Shown: in pieces, positions 29,198 through 38,138 of the stretch
How positions within the stretch are numbered: the stretch's first letter is position 1
How the letters are laid out: each line of letters opens with the position of its first letter
Assembly (NCBI GenBank): GCA_025146925.1
Contig: CP102260.1
Location: 2,513,501-2,577,500, forward strand
Origin: [Bacteroides] pectinophilus
GTDB taxonomy: Bacteria; Bacillota; Clostridia; Lachnospirales; Lachnospiraceae
Length of the DNA stretch: 64,000 nt
Direction: 5' to 3'
The notes under the pieces: model-generated
What the model was told of the DNA's origin: nothing
The model's database searches: none
What the model saw: only the letters and a program-made list of their open reading frames with translations
Position numbers and translations under genes: made by a program

Positions 29198-29330
29198 GCG
29201 GCGGTGTGTTGTGCTGCAACCGGGTGCTTTGCAGACATCGGTACTTAGCCGCCGTATTCCGGCGGCTTATGTACCGCTATGTCTGCATCGCAGCGCAAGC
29301 GTGCCCGGATGCGGCATAACACACCGCCGC
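29198..29330 (+). ncRNA. Large structured element B (candidate RNA), inverted partner of element A
   Basis: A 133-base fold: outer stem 29198-29210 with 29318-29330 (13 bp perfect), TGCTGCA with TGCGGCA, CCGGG (29220-29224) with CCCGG (29304-29308), GCAGACAT (29231-29238) with ATGTCTGC (29279-29286), GGTAC (29240-29244) with GTACC (29271-29275), and GCCGCCG/CGGCGGC around a TATTC loop. A second hairpin, 29290-29304, has a GCAA tetraloop. It shares GGTACTTA, GTATTC, TTATGTACC and GCAGCGCAAGCG with the reverse complement of element A, while the stems differ by compensating changes. I cannot assign it to a known family. Confidence 0.6.
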
Positions 29331-29347
29331 GTTCCTTACACACGCGC

Positions 29348-31375
29348 CTACAGTATCCTCTCTATATCCTCATAGCACTTCACTACATAGTCACAATGCA
29401 GCCCCTGTGGTCTTACAGCTCCTGCGCGGTTTAACCAGCATGTCTTAATTCCATACTGCACACCGCCCTTCATATCAGAAGTAAGTGAATCTCCTATTAT
29501 CATCACCCTGCTTCTGTCATATATTCCGATTCCGTTCATGCATGCATCAAAATACTTTTCTGAAGGCTTGTCTGCGCCTATCTGCTCTGATATAAAGCAT
29601 CCCTTTATATACTTTCCGACACCGCTTTCCGCAATACGCCTTGTCTGCGTTCTTGTTATTCCATTAGTAGCTATATATACATCATAACGTTCCGAGAGGT
29701 ATTTCAGGAGTTCCAAAGCCCCCTCATAAAGCACGTGCTGCTTTGTAAGCTCATCGCGATATATTGCCTCAAATGCCTTACCGTCATAATCTATCCCCTC
29801 TTTTTCAAAGAAAAGCTGCCAGCGCGTATCAAGAAGTTCCTGCCTTGTTATCTCGCGTCTTTCAAGCTTCTGCCACATAGACGTATTATGAACAAGGAAT
29901 CTGTCTGCGAATCCAACGGCTGTATCCGCTTTACCGGCATGTATTCCAGCCTTCTCCAGCGATATTGCTACCGCTCTTCTGGCACATTCATCAAAATCCA
30001 TAATCGTATTGTCATTATCGAGAAGTATTACGTCTACATCGGCCTTTGTATACAACGAATCAAGCACCTCAAAATAATTCTCAAATGTCTTACGGCAGCA
30101 CCCCGGATTCTTAATTACAACGCCATCCGCTCCAAGTCCCGTAAGAGACATCGCCATTGCTATTCTGTGGTCTTCATAAGTCTCAACCTCAACAGGCTGC
30201 GGCTTACCCGGGAATATCCTGATTCCATCGTATTGAGGAATCTCCTCGCATTTTATCCCCATTCCCGTAAGTTCATTTATAATTGCCGCCATTCTGTCAG
30301 ATTCCTGATACCTGATATGTCCGACATTATAAATGCTTGTCGGCGTATCGGCATATACGGCAACTGCTGCCATAGTCATAGTCTGGTCCGAAAAATCATT
30401 CATATCAATAGTTATACCGTGATATGACGATACCCCGGAGCCCTTAACCCATAGTCCTTCCTTCGACTCCTCGAGTACACAGCCAAGCGTCCCAAGTGTC
30501 TCGACATACTTCATATCACCCTGAAGAGATGGTCTGTGGACACGCTCAACTCTCACATCACAGCCGAGTATCGGAGCCATACTGTAAAAATACGACGCAG
30601 CCGATATATCAGGTTCAACAACATAACTGCCGAGTCCGTAACTTTGATGACCTGCAACTCTGTATCCGCTGTCATGTCTCGTATATGATATACCAAACTG
30701 TTCAAGCATCGAAAGTGTCATCTTAATATATGAACCTTCTGTTCTGCTGCCTGTCACATTAATGTCAAGCCCGGCATCAAGAAGTGTTCCTGCCATAAGA
30801 AGCGCACTTGTGAACTGGCTGCTTACCGTAGTATCAACCGTGACAGATGACAGATGTATATCATGTGAATGCATAATGAACGGAAAATGCCCCTCTTCTC
30901 CGAGGAATTCAAACTCAACTCCTCCGTCACGAAGAATTTTAAGCAGCGGCTCCATAGGTCTTTTAGCCATCTGCTTTGACGAATTCATCTCATAATCACC
31001 GCCTGCAAGCGCAAGCATAACTGTGAGAAATCTTGCCGCAGTTCCTGCACTCCGCACATCAACTGAAGCAGTGTTATTGGGAATTACTCCGCCTGTACCC
31101 TGTATTACGACACGCTCATTCTCCTCATCGATGATAAGTTCAAATCCGAGCCTGCCGAGGCAGTCCAAAAATGCTCTTGAATCATCACTGAACAAAACGC
31201 CGGTAAGCTCACACCGGCGTTCTGACATTGCAGCAAGCATCAATGCCCTGTTCGTTATACTCTTTGAGCCGGGAACCTTAACACAAAAAGGTCCCCTGTT
31301 GCAAAGCCGTTTAACCTCGTATGTATCATTAACCATCATATCCTTCTGCATATTATTCTGCATATTATTCCGCAT
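29348..31375 (-). CDS. aroA: EPSP synthase fused to a HAD-family phosphatase
   Basis: A 675-residue fusion. Residues 18-442 are 3-phosphoshikimate 1-carboxyvinyltransferase (shikimate pathway), with GSKSITNRA at 36-44, SAGTAARFLTVM at 109-120 and NVGHIRYQESDR at 350-361. Residues 447-675 are a YjjG-like HAD hydrolase with DNDNT at 453-457 (nucleophile D453), ATNG, a Lys in GADKPS and GDSLTSD. There is no stop or frameshift between them. The ATG at 31375 overlaps the nitroreductase stop by 11 bases; ATG codons 13-14 (AGAAGG just upstream) are an alternative start. The HAD substrate is unknown. Confidence 0.9.
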   Translation of the reverse strand: MRNNMQNNMQKDMMVNDTYEVKRLCNRGPFCVKVPGSKSITNRALMLAAMSERRCELTGVLFSDDSRAFLDCLGRLGFELIIDEENERVVIQGTGGVIPNNTASVDVRSAGTAARFLTVMLALAGGDYEMNSSKQMAKRPMEPLLKILRDGGVEFEFLGEEGHFPFIMHSHDIHLSSVTVDTTVSSQFTSALLMAGTLLDAGLDINVTGSRTEGSYIKMTLSMLEQFGISYTRHDSGYRVAGHQSYGLGSYVVEPDISAASYFYSMAPILGCDVRVERVHRPSLQGDMKYVETLGTLGCVLEESKEGLWVKGSGVSSYHGITIDMNDFSDQTMTMAAVAVYADTPTSIYNVGHIRYQESDRMAAIINELTGMGIKCEEIPQYDGIRIFPGKPQPVEVETYEDHRIAMAMSLTGLGADGVVIKNPGCCRKTFENYFEVLDSLYTKADVDVILLDNDNTIMDFDECARRAVAISLEKAGIHAGKADTAVGFADRFLVHNTSMWQKLERREITRQELLDTRWQLFFEKEGIDYDGKAFEAIYRDELTKQHVLYEGALELLKYLSERYDVYIATNGITRTQTRRIAESGVGKYIKGCFISEQIGADKPSEKYFDACMNGIGIYDRSRVMIIGDSLTSDMKGGVQYGIKTCWLNRAGAVRPQGLHCDYVVKCYEDIERIL

Positions 31376-31886
31376 AGTACACCCAGTTCTCTTTTTTCTT
31401 CTTCTCTTCCGGATATTCTCCGTCTATATAGCCAAGCGCACAATGTCCGATTCCTTCGTAATCTCCTTCTATTCCAAGTGACTTAAGGATCTCCTTGCCC
31501 TCAGGCATCTCAAACTCTTCCTTAGCTCTGTGTATCCAGCAGCTTCCAAGTCCCAGGTCATGTGCCGCAAGCATAAGGTTACCCATAACAAGGCTTCCGT
31601 CATACACATGTGTAGGACGCGACTTGTCAGCAAGAACAATAAGAATTACGGGTGCCCCGTAGAACGGGTCACTTGACGAACCCATTATCTGTGCATTCAT
31701 CTTAGATATCTTATCCCTTAATCCCTTATTAGTTACTGCAATTATAATCGGTGACTGATAGTGCATTCCTGTAGCTGCACATGTTCCTGCTTCAAGAACC
31801 TTGTCAATGAGTTCCTTCGGAACCATGTCAGGCTTATATTTTCTGATACTTCTTCTTGTCTTAATAATGTCTAATGTCTCACCCAT
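31365..31886 (-). CDS. Nitroreductase-family flavoprotein
   Basis: 173 residues with the FMN-binding N-terminus KTRRSIRKYKP and the GLGSCWIHRAKEE region near the C-terminus. The family reduces nitro compounds, quinones or flavins with NAD(P)H; its substrate here cannot be told. ATG 31886 has GGAG seven bases upstream; the in-frame ATG at 31904 lacks one. Its end overlaps the start of aroA, suggesting coupled translation. Confidence 0.88.
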   Translation of the reverse strand: MGETLDIIKTRRSIRKYKPDMVPKELIDKVLEAGTCAATGMHYQSPIIIAVTNKGLRDKISKMNAQIMGSSSDPFYGAPVILIVLADKSRPTHVYDGSLVMGNLMLAAHDLGLGSCWIHRAKEEFEMPEGKEILKSLGIEGDYEGIGHCALGYIDGEYPEEKKKKENWVYYAE

Positions 31887-31950
31887 GCTGTTTCTCCGTT
31901 TCATAAAACAACTTTACCGAAAACATTTTACCACAACATAATTAATGCGT

Positions 31951-33762
31951 CTATGATACATTTTCAAACTGGGAATTATAAAGCTGTGCATAGAATCCGT
32001 TCTTTTCAAGGAGTTCCTCATGGCTGCCCTGCTCTACAATATCCCCGTCACGCATAACAAGTATTATGTCGGCATTGCGGATTGTCGAGAGACGGTGGGC
32101 TATGATAAAGCTTGTGCGGCCCTTCATAAGATTATCCATGGCGTTCTGTATCTGCTCTTCTGTTCTCGTATCTACTGAAGATGTAGCCTCGTCAAGAATT
32201 ATCACCCTGTTATCCGCAAGAATTGCCCTTGCTATCGTAAGGAGCTGTTTCTGTCCCTGTGATACATTGCTTGCATCTTCGTTAAGTTCCATATTATAGC
32301 CGCCCGGAAGTGTTCTTATGAACTTATCGGCATGTGCTGCCTTACATGCTGCAATTACTTCTTCATCAGTTGCATCAAGGCGTCCGTAGCGTACATTTTC
32401 CATTATTGTACCCTTGAAAAGCCATGTATCCTGAAGCACCATTCCAAATGCGCTTCGTAAGTCTCTTCTGTTGTAGTCTTTAACATTATGCCCGTCAAGC
32501 ATTATCTTTCCTGAGTTCACATCATAGAATCTCATAAGGAGCTTGACCATCGTTGTCTTTCCCGCACCTGTAGGCCCTACTATGGCTACTTTCTGCCCCG
32601 GCCGGACATTGGCGCTGAAATCATGGATTATGACATTATCCGGGTTATATCCGAACTTAACATGGTCGAACTCAACTGATCCTTCAATGACATGCTCTGA
32701 TATATCAACCGGATTGGCCGCAGCCTGATCCTCCTCTTCCTCGCCAAGGAATTCAAATACACGCTCAGCTGCCGCTGCCATTGACTGTACCTGGTTAATA
32801 ACCTGTGCAATCTGCTGTATTGGCTGTGTAAAGTTCTTTACATACTGGATAAATGCCTGTATGTCACCGACTGTAATTCTGCCCTTTACTGCAAGAATAC
32901 CGCCGCAAAGTGCCACACCTGCATATCCGAGGTTGCCTACAAAAGCCATTATCGGCTGCATCATTCCCGAGAAAAACTGTGACTTCCATGCTGAGTCATA
33001 CAGAATCTTATTCGTGCGGTTGAATTCATCAAGTGTCTCCTGCTCTTTATTGAAGAGCTTTATTACGTTCTGCCCGCCAAACGTCTCTTCAACCTGACCG
33101 TTTATATGACCGAGATACTCCTGCTGCTTTATGAAAAATCTCTGTGATTTTTTAACTGTAAATGAAACAAGCGCTCCGGATACAGGAAGGACAACAAGTG
33201 CTATAAGTGTCATAAGCGGTGAGATGCTGAGCATCATTATAAGCACACCTATAAGTGTTGCCGTTGATGTAATTATCTGTGTTATACTCTGGTTAAGTCC
33301 CTGACCGAACGTATCAACATCATTGGTAATTCTTGAAAGAACCTCACCATATGTCCTGCTCTCAAAGTATTTCATCGGCATTCTGTTTATCTTCTGTGAT
33401 ATATCGCGTCTTAACTGATAGCATACCTTCTGGGTAACTCCTGTCATAAGCATGCCCTGCGCGAAATTGAATATTGCACTTACCGCGTATATTGCAAGTA
33501 CAAATACAAGTATTCTGCCAATATATTCAAAATCAATACCGCCTGTTCCCTGTATCTTCGCCATAAGACCTTCTGCAAGACCCGTTGTTGCCTTACCAAG
33601 TATCTTAGGTCCCATTACGCTGAATACCGTTGATGCTGCTGCAAACAGCATTACAAGGAATATCTGTATTTTAAATCTGCCTATATATGACATAAGCTTC
33701 TTTATTGACCCCTTAAAATTCTTGGATTTCTGGGGTGGTACCATTGCTCCCGGACGTGGCAT
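31951..33762 (-). CDS. ABC exporter half-transporter (MdlB-like)
   Basis: 603 residues: six-helix exporter domain (about 30-330) followed by an ATPase with Walker A GPTGAGKTT, signature NVSQGQKQ, Walker B VIILDEATSS and the H-loop in IAHRLST. The signature has Q in place of the first G (SQGQ), as in many MdlB proteins. The ATG follows directly on the stop of the upstream half-transporter (TAAATG), with GGAGG inside the upstream coding end, so the two are translationally coupled and very likely form a heterodimer. Substrate unknown. Confidence 0.92.
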   Translation of the reverse strand: MPRPGAMVPPQKSKNFKGSIKKLMSYIGRFKIQIFLVMLFAAASTVFSVMGPKILGKATTGLAEGLMAKIQGTGGIDFEYIGRILVFVLAIYAVSAIFNFAQGMLMTGVTQKVCYQLRRDISQKINRMPMKYFESRTYGEVLSRITNDVDTFGQGLNQSITQIITSTATLIGVLIMMLSISPLMTLIALVVLPVSGALVSFTVKKSQRFFIKQQEYLGHINGQVEETFGGQNVIKLFNKEQETLDEFNRTNKILYDSAWKSQFFSGMMQPIMAFVGNLGYAGVALCGGILAVKGRITVGDIQAFIQYVKNFTQPIQQIAQVINQVQSMAAAAERVFEFLGEEEEDQAAANPVDISEHVIEGSVEFDHVKFGYNPDNVIIHDFSANVRPGQKVAIVGPTGAGKTTMVKLLMRFYDVNSGKIMLDGHNVKDYNRRDLRSAFGMVLQDTWLFKGTIMENVRYGRLDATDEEVIAACKAAHADKFIRTLPGGYNMELNEDASNVSQGQKQLLTIARAILADNRVIILDEATSSVDTRTEEQIQNAMDNLMKGRTSFIIAHRLSTIRNADIILVMRDGDIVEQGSHEELLEKNGFYAQLYNSQFENVS

Positions 33763-35910
33763 TTAATTTTCCTCCTTTCCCGCATTCTTAAGTTCTTCCT
33801 CTGAAAGCTGTGACATTGCTATTTCTTTGTATACCTCACAGTTCTCAAGGAGCTGTCCATGAGTTCCGATTCCGGCGATCCTGCCTTCATCAAGTACTAT
33901 TATCTGCTCTGCATGAAGTATCGTACTTACACGCTGTGCAACTATAATCATGGTACTGTCGCGGACATTCTCACCAAGCGCCTTTCTTAATGCGGCATCA
34001 GTCTTTAAGTCAAGCGCTGAAAAGCTGTCATCAAATACAAATATCTTCGGATGCTTTGCTATTGCCCTCGCAATCGAAAGTCTCTGCTTCTGTCCGCCTG
34101 ACACATTAGAACCGCCCTGCGCTATTCTGCTGTTATAAGTATCATCTTTTTCTTCGATAAATTCTGTTGCCTGCGCTATCTGTGCACACTGCTTCATATC
34201 ATCATCAGATGCATCGGAATTGCCAAACTTTATATTACTCGCGATTGTTCCTGAAAAAAGCACCGCTTTCTGAGGAACGAATCCAATCATTCCCCTTAAA
34301 TCCTCAAGAGACATATCCCTTATATCCGTTCCGTCTATGGTTATCGAACCTTCTGTAACATCATAGAGACGCGGAATAAGATTTACAAGTGTTGACTTAC
34401 CGCATCCGGTACTTCCTATAATTGCAGTTGTCTGCCCCGGAAGTGCTTCAAAATCAATATTTTCAAGTACGCAGTCCTCTGCATTCGGATATCTGAAATT
34501 AACATGGTTAAATCTGACTTTTCCTTCTGCCTTATCTTCAACATGTACCGGATTATCAGGATTCTCAACCGAACTTGCCGTCTTCATTACCTCATCAATT
34601 CTGTCTGCTGCAACCGCTGCTCTCGGAAGCATTATTGAAAGCATCGTAAGCATAAGGAATGCCATAACTATCTGCATCGCATATGTCATAAATGCAGTCA
34701 TCGTTCCTACCTGCATTGTTCCCGCATCAATATGGTGTGCGCTCACCCATACGATAAGTACAGTTATGACATACATGATAAACATCATTCCCGGCATCAT
34801 AAATGTCATTACGCGGTTAGTAAAGAGATTGGTCTTAGTAAGCTCTGTATTGGCTGCATCAAATCTCTTCTCCTCTTCATCTTCACGTCCGAATGCCCTG
34901 ATTACGGAAAGTCCGGTAAGAATCTCTCTTGATACGAGATTAACCTTATCAACCAGCTTCTGCATAAGCTTGAACTTAGGCATTGCGATTGAAGTAAGTA
35001 CAAGCACAAAGCCCATAATAAGGAGTACCGCGAGACCTATTACCCATTCCATATGTGAACCGGTATTAAGCACCTTTATAATTCCGCCGATTCCGATTAT
35101 AGGCGCATATGCAACAATTCTCAGCATTATTACTGTTACCATCTGTATCTGCTGCACGTCATTGGTACATCTTGTTATAAGTGATGCCGTAGAGAACTTA
35201 TCCATCTCAGTGTTAGAAAATCCGACAACCTTTTTGAAAAGATTGCCGCGGAGTGTCATTCCCACACCGGCCGCAACACGCGAAGCAGCAAGTCCTACAA
35301 GCACTGTTGCGGCTGCCATAATAAGTGCAAGCCCAACCATCTTACCGCCGGCTGCAAGCAGATAATTCAACTGGATCTTATTCATATCCATTCCCGCATT
35401 GGCATCACACTGCTTTGCATAAGCAACTCCCATTGAACTTACAAGTGACGCCCCCATTGAGTCTATCATCTGTGAAGCCTTATCCTGCATCTGTATGACA
35501 GCATCTTTACCTGCAAGCCCTGCCTTTGCCGCCTGAATGAACTGCACTCTCTCATCGTCCTTTAACTGATAGTTAATCAGAATTGGAACAAGCAGTTCAT
35601 TCTGCACAGCCGTAATATCTTTTTTCTTACTTATGTTAAGTCTGTAGATTCCATCCTCTTCCAGATCATACGACTTTTTCCAGAGTCCGGCCTGTTCATC
35701 TGTCATGAAAAGCTCAGCCTCCTCAAAGTCTGTCTGCGTCACCGACTGTGGCACTGAATACGCAATGCCGCCATTCTGTATTCCGGTATCAATGATATCC
35801 GATGTATACTGTGGCATCGCAAGGTCACAAAACGCCTGAACCGCAAGGAGTGCCAGGATTATAATTACCGATTTCCAATACGGAGCAAGATTGCGAAATA
35901 TTTTTCCCAT
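33763..35910 (-). CDS. ABC exporter half-transporter (MdlA-like) with large outer loop
   Basis: 715 residues. After helix 1 (about 13-30) there is an insert of about 130 residues before helix 2, which would lie outside the cell; then the rest of the exporter domain and an ATPase with GSTGCGKST, NVSGGQKQRL and FVFDDSFSALD. In the Walker B region the catalytic Glu is Asp (DD before SFS), which marks the degenerate-site partner of heterodimeric exporters. ATG 35910 follows AAAGGAA. Pairs with the gene at 31951-33762. No MarR-type regulator is adjacent. Confidence 0.92.
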   Translation of the reverse strand: MGKIFRNLAPYWKSVIIILALLAVQAFCDLAMPQYTSDIIDTGIQNGGIAYSVPQSVTQTDFEEAELFMTDEQAGLWKKSYDLEEDGIYRLNISKKKDITAVQNELLVPILINYQLKDDERVQFIQAAKAGLAGKDAVIQMQDKASQMIDSMGASLVSSMGVAYAKQCDANAGMDMNKIQLNYLLAAGGKMVGLALIMAAATVLVGLAASRVAAGVGMTLRGNLFKKVVGFSNTEMDKFSTASLITRCTNDVQQIQMVTVIMLRIVAYAPIIGIGGIIKVLNTGSHMEWVIGLAVLLIMGFVLVLTSIAMPKFKLMQKLVDKVNLVSREILTGLSVIRAFGREDEEEKRFDAANTELTKTNLFTNRVMTFMMPGMMFIMYVITVLIVWVSAHHIDAGTMQVGTMTAFMTYAMQIVMAFLMLTMLSIMLPRAAVAADRIDEVMKTASSVENPDNPVHVEDKAEGKVRFNHVNFRYPNAEDCVLENIDFEALPGQTTAIIGSTGCGKSTLVNLIPRLYDVTEGSITIDGTDIRDMSLEDLRGMIGFVPQKAVLFSGTIASNIKFGNSDASDDDMKQCAQIAQATEFIEEKDDTYNSRIAQGGSNVSGGQKQRLSIARAIAKHPKIFVFDDSFSALDLKTDAALRKALGENVRDSTMIIVAQRVSTILHAEQIIVLDEGRIAGIGTHGQLLENCEVYKEIAMSQLSEEELKNAGKEEN

Positions 35911-35971
35911 TGTAATTCCTTTCTGAATATAGTTACTTCGTTATTTTCATATTTTCATTGACAATGTTCTA

Positions 35972-36001
35972 ATAGTATTTCATTTTTACAAATTACGTCA
36001 A
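35972..36001 (-). promoter_or_regulatory. Promoter of the ABC exporter pair
   Basis: TTGACG (36001-35996), 18 bases, TACTAT (35977-35972) on the minus strand. The direct repeat AATACTAATNGAC occurs at 36000-36012 and 36031-36043 (31-base period), between this promoter and the divergent one, and may bind a regulator. Confidence 0.55.
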
Positions 36002-36038
36002 TACTAATGGACTACATTTAATAAATATATAATACTAA

Positions 36039-36067
36039 TTGACACATTTATTAACATTATCTAAAAT
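36039..36067 (+). promoter_or_regulatory. Sigma-A promoter of the AIM24 gene
   Basis: TTGACA (36039-36044), 17 bases, TAAAAT (36062-36067), 38 bases before the ATG. Confidence 0.7.
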
Positions 36068-36105
36068 ATATTAACGTAGTATAAATTTTTACACAGGAGG
36101 CTATA

Positions 36106-36963
36106 ATGATTCAATTAAACAATTTTGCAAACAATGAAAATCTTAAGCAGATAGCTCAGATGGGCTCATACACTGTATATGAGCATCAGAAAGATATGAG
36201 CGTTGCACCGTCATATGCATCAGTTGCATATTTCATGCATGAGATGAATGTAAGAAAGCGTCAGGTTCTGTGCTGCCTTAACGGAACTTCCGTAAGAGTC
36301 CAGGCAGGCGCAATGCAGTGGACAGCCGGAAGCGTAGAATCAGAGACAGGCGTTAAGGGTGTAGGTGATTTCTTAGGGAAGGCTCTTAAGGGTGCCGTAA
36401 CCAACGAATCAGCCGTTAAGCCGGTATATAACGGCTGGGGCTATCTCATGCTTGAACCTACATATAATTATATCATCCTTGAGGATGTTGCTACATGGGG
36501 AAGCGGTATTGTTCTTGATGACGGAATGTTTCTCGCATGTGATGCAGGTCTTAATGAGACAGTTGTTGCACGTAACAGTGTATCTTCAGCGCTTCTTGGC
36601 GGTGAAGGACTTTTCAACTTAAGTCTCAGCGGCCAGGGTATTGCTGTTCTCGAAAGTCCTGTGCCACGCGAAGAACTTTTTGAGATTGTCCTTGATAATG
36701 ATGTTGTAAAGATTGACGGCAATATGGCTGTTGCATGGTCATCTTCACTTCAGTTTACTGTCGAAAAGTCTTCAAAGAGTCTGCTTGGCTCCGCTGTTAA
36801 CGGTGAAGGTTTTGTTAATGTATATCGTGGTTCGGGACGCATACTCATGGCACCTACAGTCAACGGAACCACAATGTCAACATCTAATTCTCCTAAGCAG
36901 AATGCCGGAGTATCATCAAAGGGTCTCGTATCAAGCATTGCCAAGAGTGCATTAGACTTATAA
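36106..36963 (+). CDS. AIM24-family protein (DUF124)
   Basis: 285 residues of the tryptophan-RNA-attenuator-like beta fold seen in AIM24/DUF124 proteins; the patterns GAMQWTAGSV, GWGYLMLEP and GEGLFNLSLSGQG are typical. Bacterial members have no firm function. ATG 36106 follows AGGAGG. It stops five bases before the convergent spoVAC stop. Confidence 0.85.
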   Translation: MIQLNNFANNENLKQIAQMGSYTVYEHQKDMSVAPSYASVAYFMHEMNVRKRQVLCCLNGTSVRVQAGAMQWTAGSVESETGVKGVGDFLGKALKGAVTNESAVKPVYNGWGYLMLEPTYNYIILEDVATWGSGIVLDDGMFLACDAGLNETVVARNSVSSALLGGEGLFNLSLSGQGIAVLESPVPREELFEIVLDNDVVKIDGNMAVAWSSSLQFTVEKSSKSLLGSAVNGEGFVNVYRGSGRILMAPTVNGTTMSTSNSPKQNAGVSSKGLVSSIAKSALDL

Positions 36964-36968
36964 TTTTG

Positions 36969-37430
36969 TTACAATAACTTTGTTATCCAGTATATAACAC
37001 CCAGTATCCAGCTGCTGACTATTCCATAGAGTATAACAGGACCGGCTATCGTGAATATCTTACATCCGACTCCGAATACCCAGCCTTCCTTCTTATACTC
37101 TATAGCGGCAGCTGCTACTGAGTTGGCGAATCCCGTTATCGGCACAAGGCTTCCGGCTCCGCCCCACTTCGTAATCGATGGATATATATTAAGTCCCGTA
37201 AGAATTACGCTCAGAAGAATGAGTGTAACAGTTGTCCACAGCGCAGCTTCATCCGCTGCTATTCCACAGCCCTTATATATCTCAAGAACCCCCTGCCCAA
37301 CAGTACATATTATTCCTCCGGTAACGAATGCCTTTATACATTCCACGGCACAATTGTGTTTGGGCGTAATCTCCTCCACATATCCATTATATATCTCATC
37401 CCTGTCCTTAGAATCAAGTCCGTCAAGCAT
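36969..37430 (-). CDS. spoVAC: Stage V sporulation protein AC
   Basis: 153 residues, close to the 150 of B. subtilis SpoVAC. It has the membrane core AFVTGGIICTVGQG, LNIYPSITKWGGAGSLVPITGFANSV and a C-terminal helix. SpoVAC is a mechanosensitive-like channel for dipicolinic acid release from spores. ATG 37430 follows GGGAG seven bases upstream; the longer reading to 37520 has no ribosome site. It is separated from spoVAA-spoVAB by a sigma/anti-sigma pair on the other strand, and spoVAD is not adjacent. Confidence 0.92.
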   Translation of the reverse strand: MLDGLDSKDRDEIYNGYVEEITPKHNCAVECIKAFVTGGIICTVGQGVLEIYKGCGIAADEAALWTTVTLILLSVILTGLNIYPSITKWGGAGSLVPITGFANSVAAAAIEYKKEGWVFGVGCKIFTIAGPVILYGIVSSWILGVIYWITKLL

Positions 37431-37661
37431 ATCCCTACTCCCTTCTGATATTTCCTTCACAAGCAGCAAAATCATGTTATCATAAGACAAGCTTTTCCCA
37501 CATCCAATAAATATATTCATGAATTAATTTTAATTTTTAATAAAATTCCAAACTTTTACTAATATTAATTTGTCTATATAATAGAAATTGAAAAATATAC
37601 AATTATCCGGATATACGATATTTTTTATTTCCTTAAAATTCACAAAACGGAAGGAGCCATC

Positions 37662-38138
37662 TTGAATAAATACGATAAATGCGTGCAGTACATCCTTGAT
37701 AATCAGACGCATTTTTACCGAATAGCATACTGCTATGTAAAAAATGAGCATGATGCTCAGGATGTTGTACAGAATACAATTATCAAAGCGCTTGAGAATA
37801 TCACTTCTCTAAGATGTATAGGAGCCATAAGGACATGGTTCTACAGAATCCTTGTAAATGAATCTCTCAATTTTATTAACAGGACTAAGAAAGAGATTCC
37901 TTATGAACAATTTGACACCGAATATACCGACAGCTTCTATCATCCCGACGATGAGATTATGTCACTTGTGCTTGGACTTCCACAGGATATGCGTACAATA
38001 ATTATACTTCATGTTTATGAAGAGCTTACCCTGAGGGAATGTGCTGCTATTGCACGCATTCCGCTGAGTACTGCCAAGACACGATATTATGCAGCACTTA
38101 AGCAGCTTCGCAACAGTATGGAGGATCACAATGAATAA
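37662..38138 (+). CDS. ECF-type RNA polymerase sigma factor
   Basis: 158 residues with sigma region 2 (FYRIAYCYVKNEHDAQDVVQ) and region 4 (LTLRECAAIARIPLSTAKTR). Start is TTG 37662 with AAGGAG seven bases upstream. The anti-sigma gene overlaps its end by 8 bases, so they are coupled. In Bacillus, sigma-V/RsiV of this architecture responds to lysozyme; the same role here is an inference from the RsiV-like partner. Confidence 0.9.
   Translation: MNKYDKCVQYILDNQTHFYRIAYCYVKNEHDAQDVVQNTIIKALENITSLRCIGAIRTWFYRILVNESLNFINRTKKEIPYEQFDTEYTDSFYHPDDEIMSLVLGLPQDMRTIIILHVYEELTLRECAAIARIPLSTAKTRYYAALKQLRNSMEDHNE

Noticed and set aside
28879..29347. Insertion sequence or hidden gene in the GC-rich interval
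   Set aside because: No transposase frame, no clear flanking duplications; the only long structures are the two folds. A 100-codon + frame (29073-29375) runs through both folds without a ribosome site.
29735..30427. 230-codon frame opposite aroA
   Set aside because: Antisense to conserved AroA-HAD codons, no ribosome site, composition unlike a protein gene.
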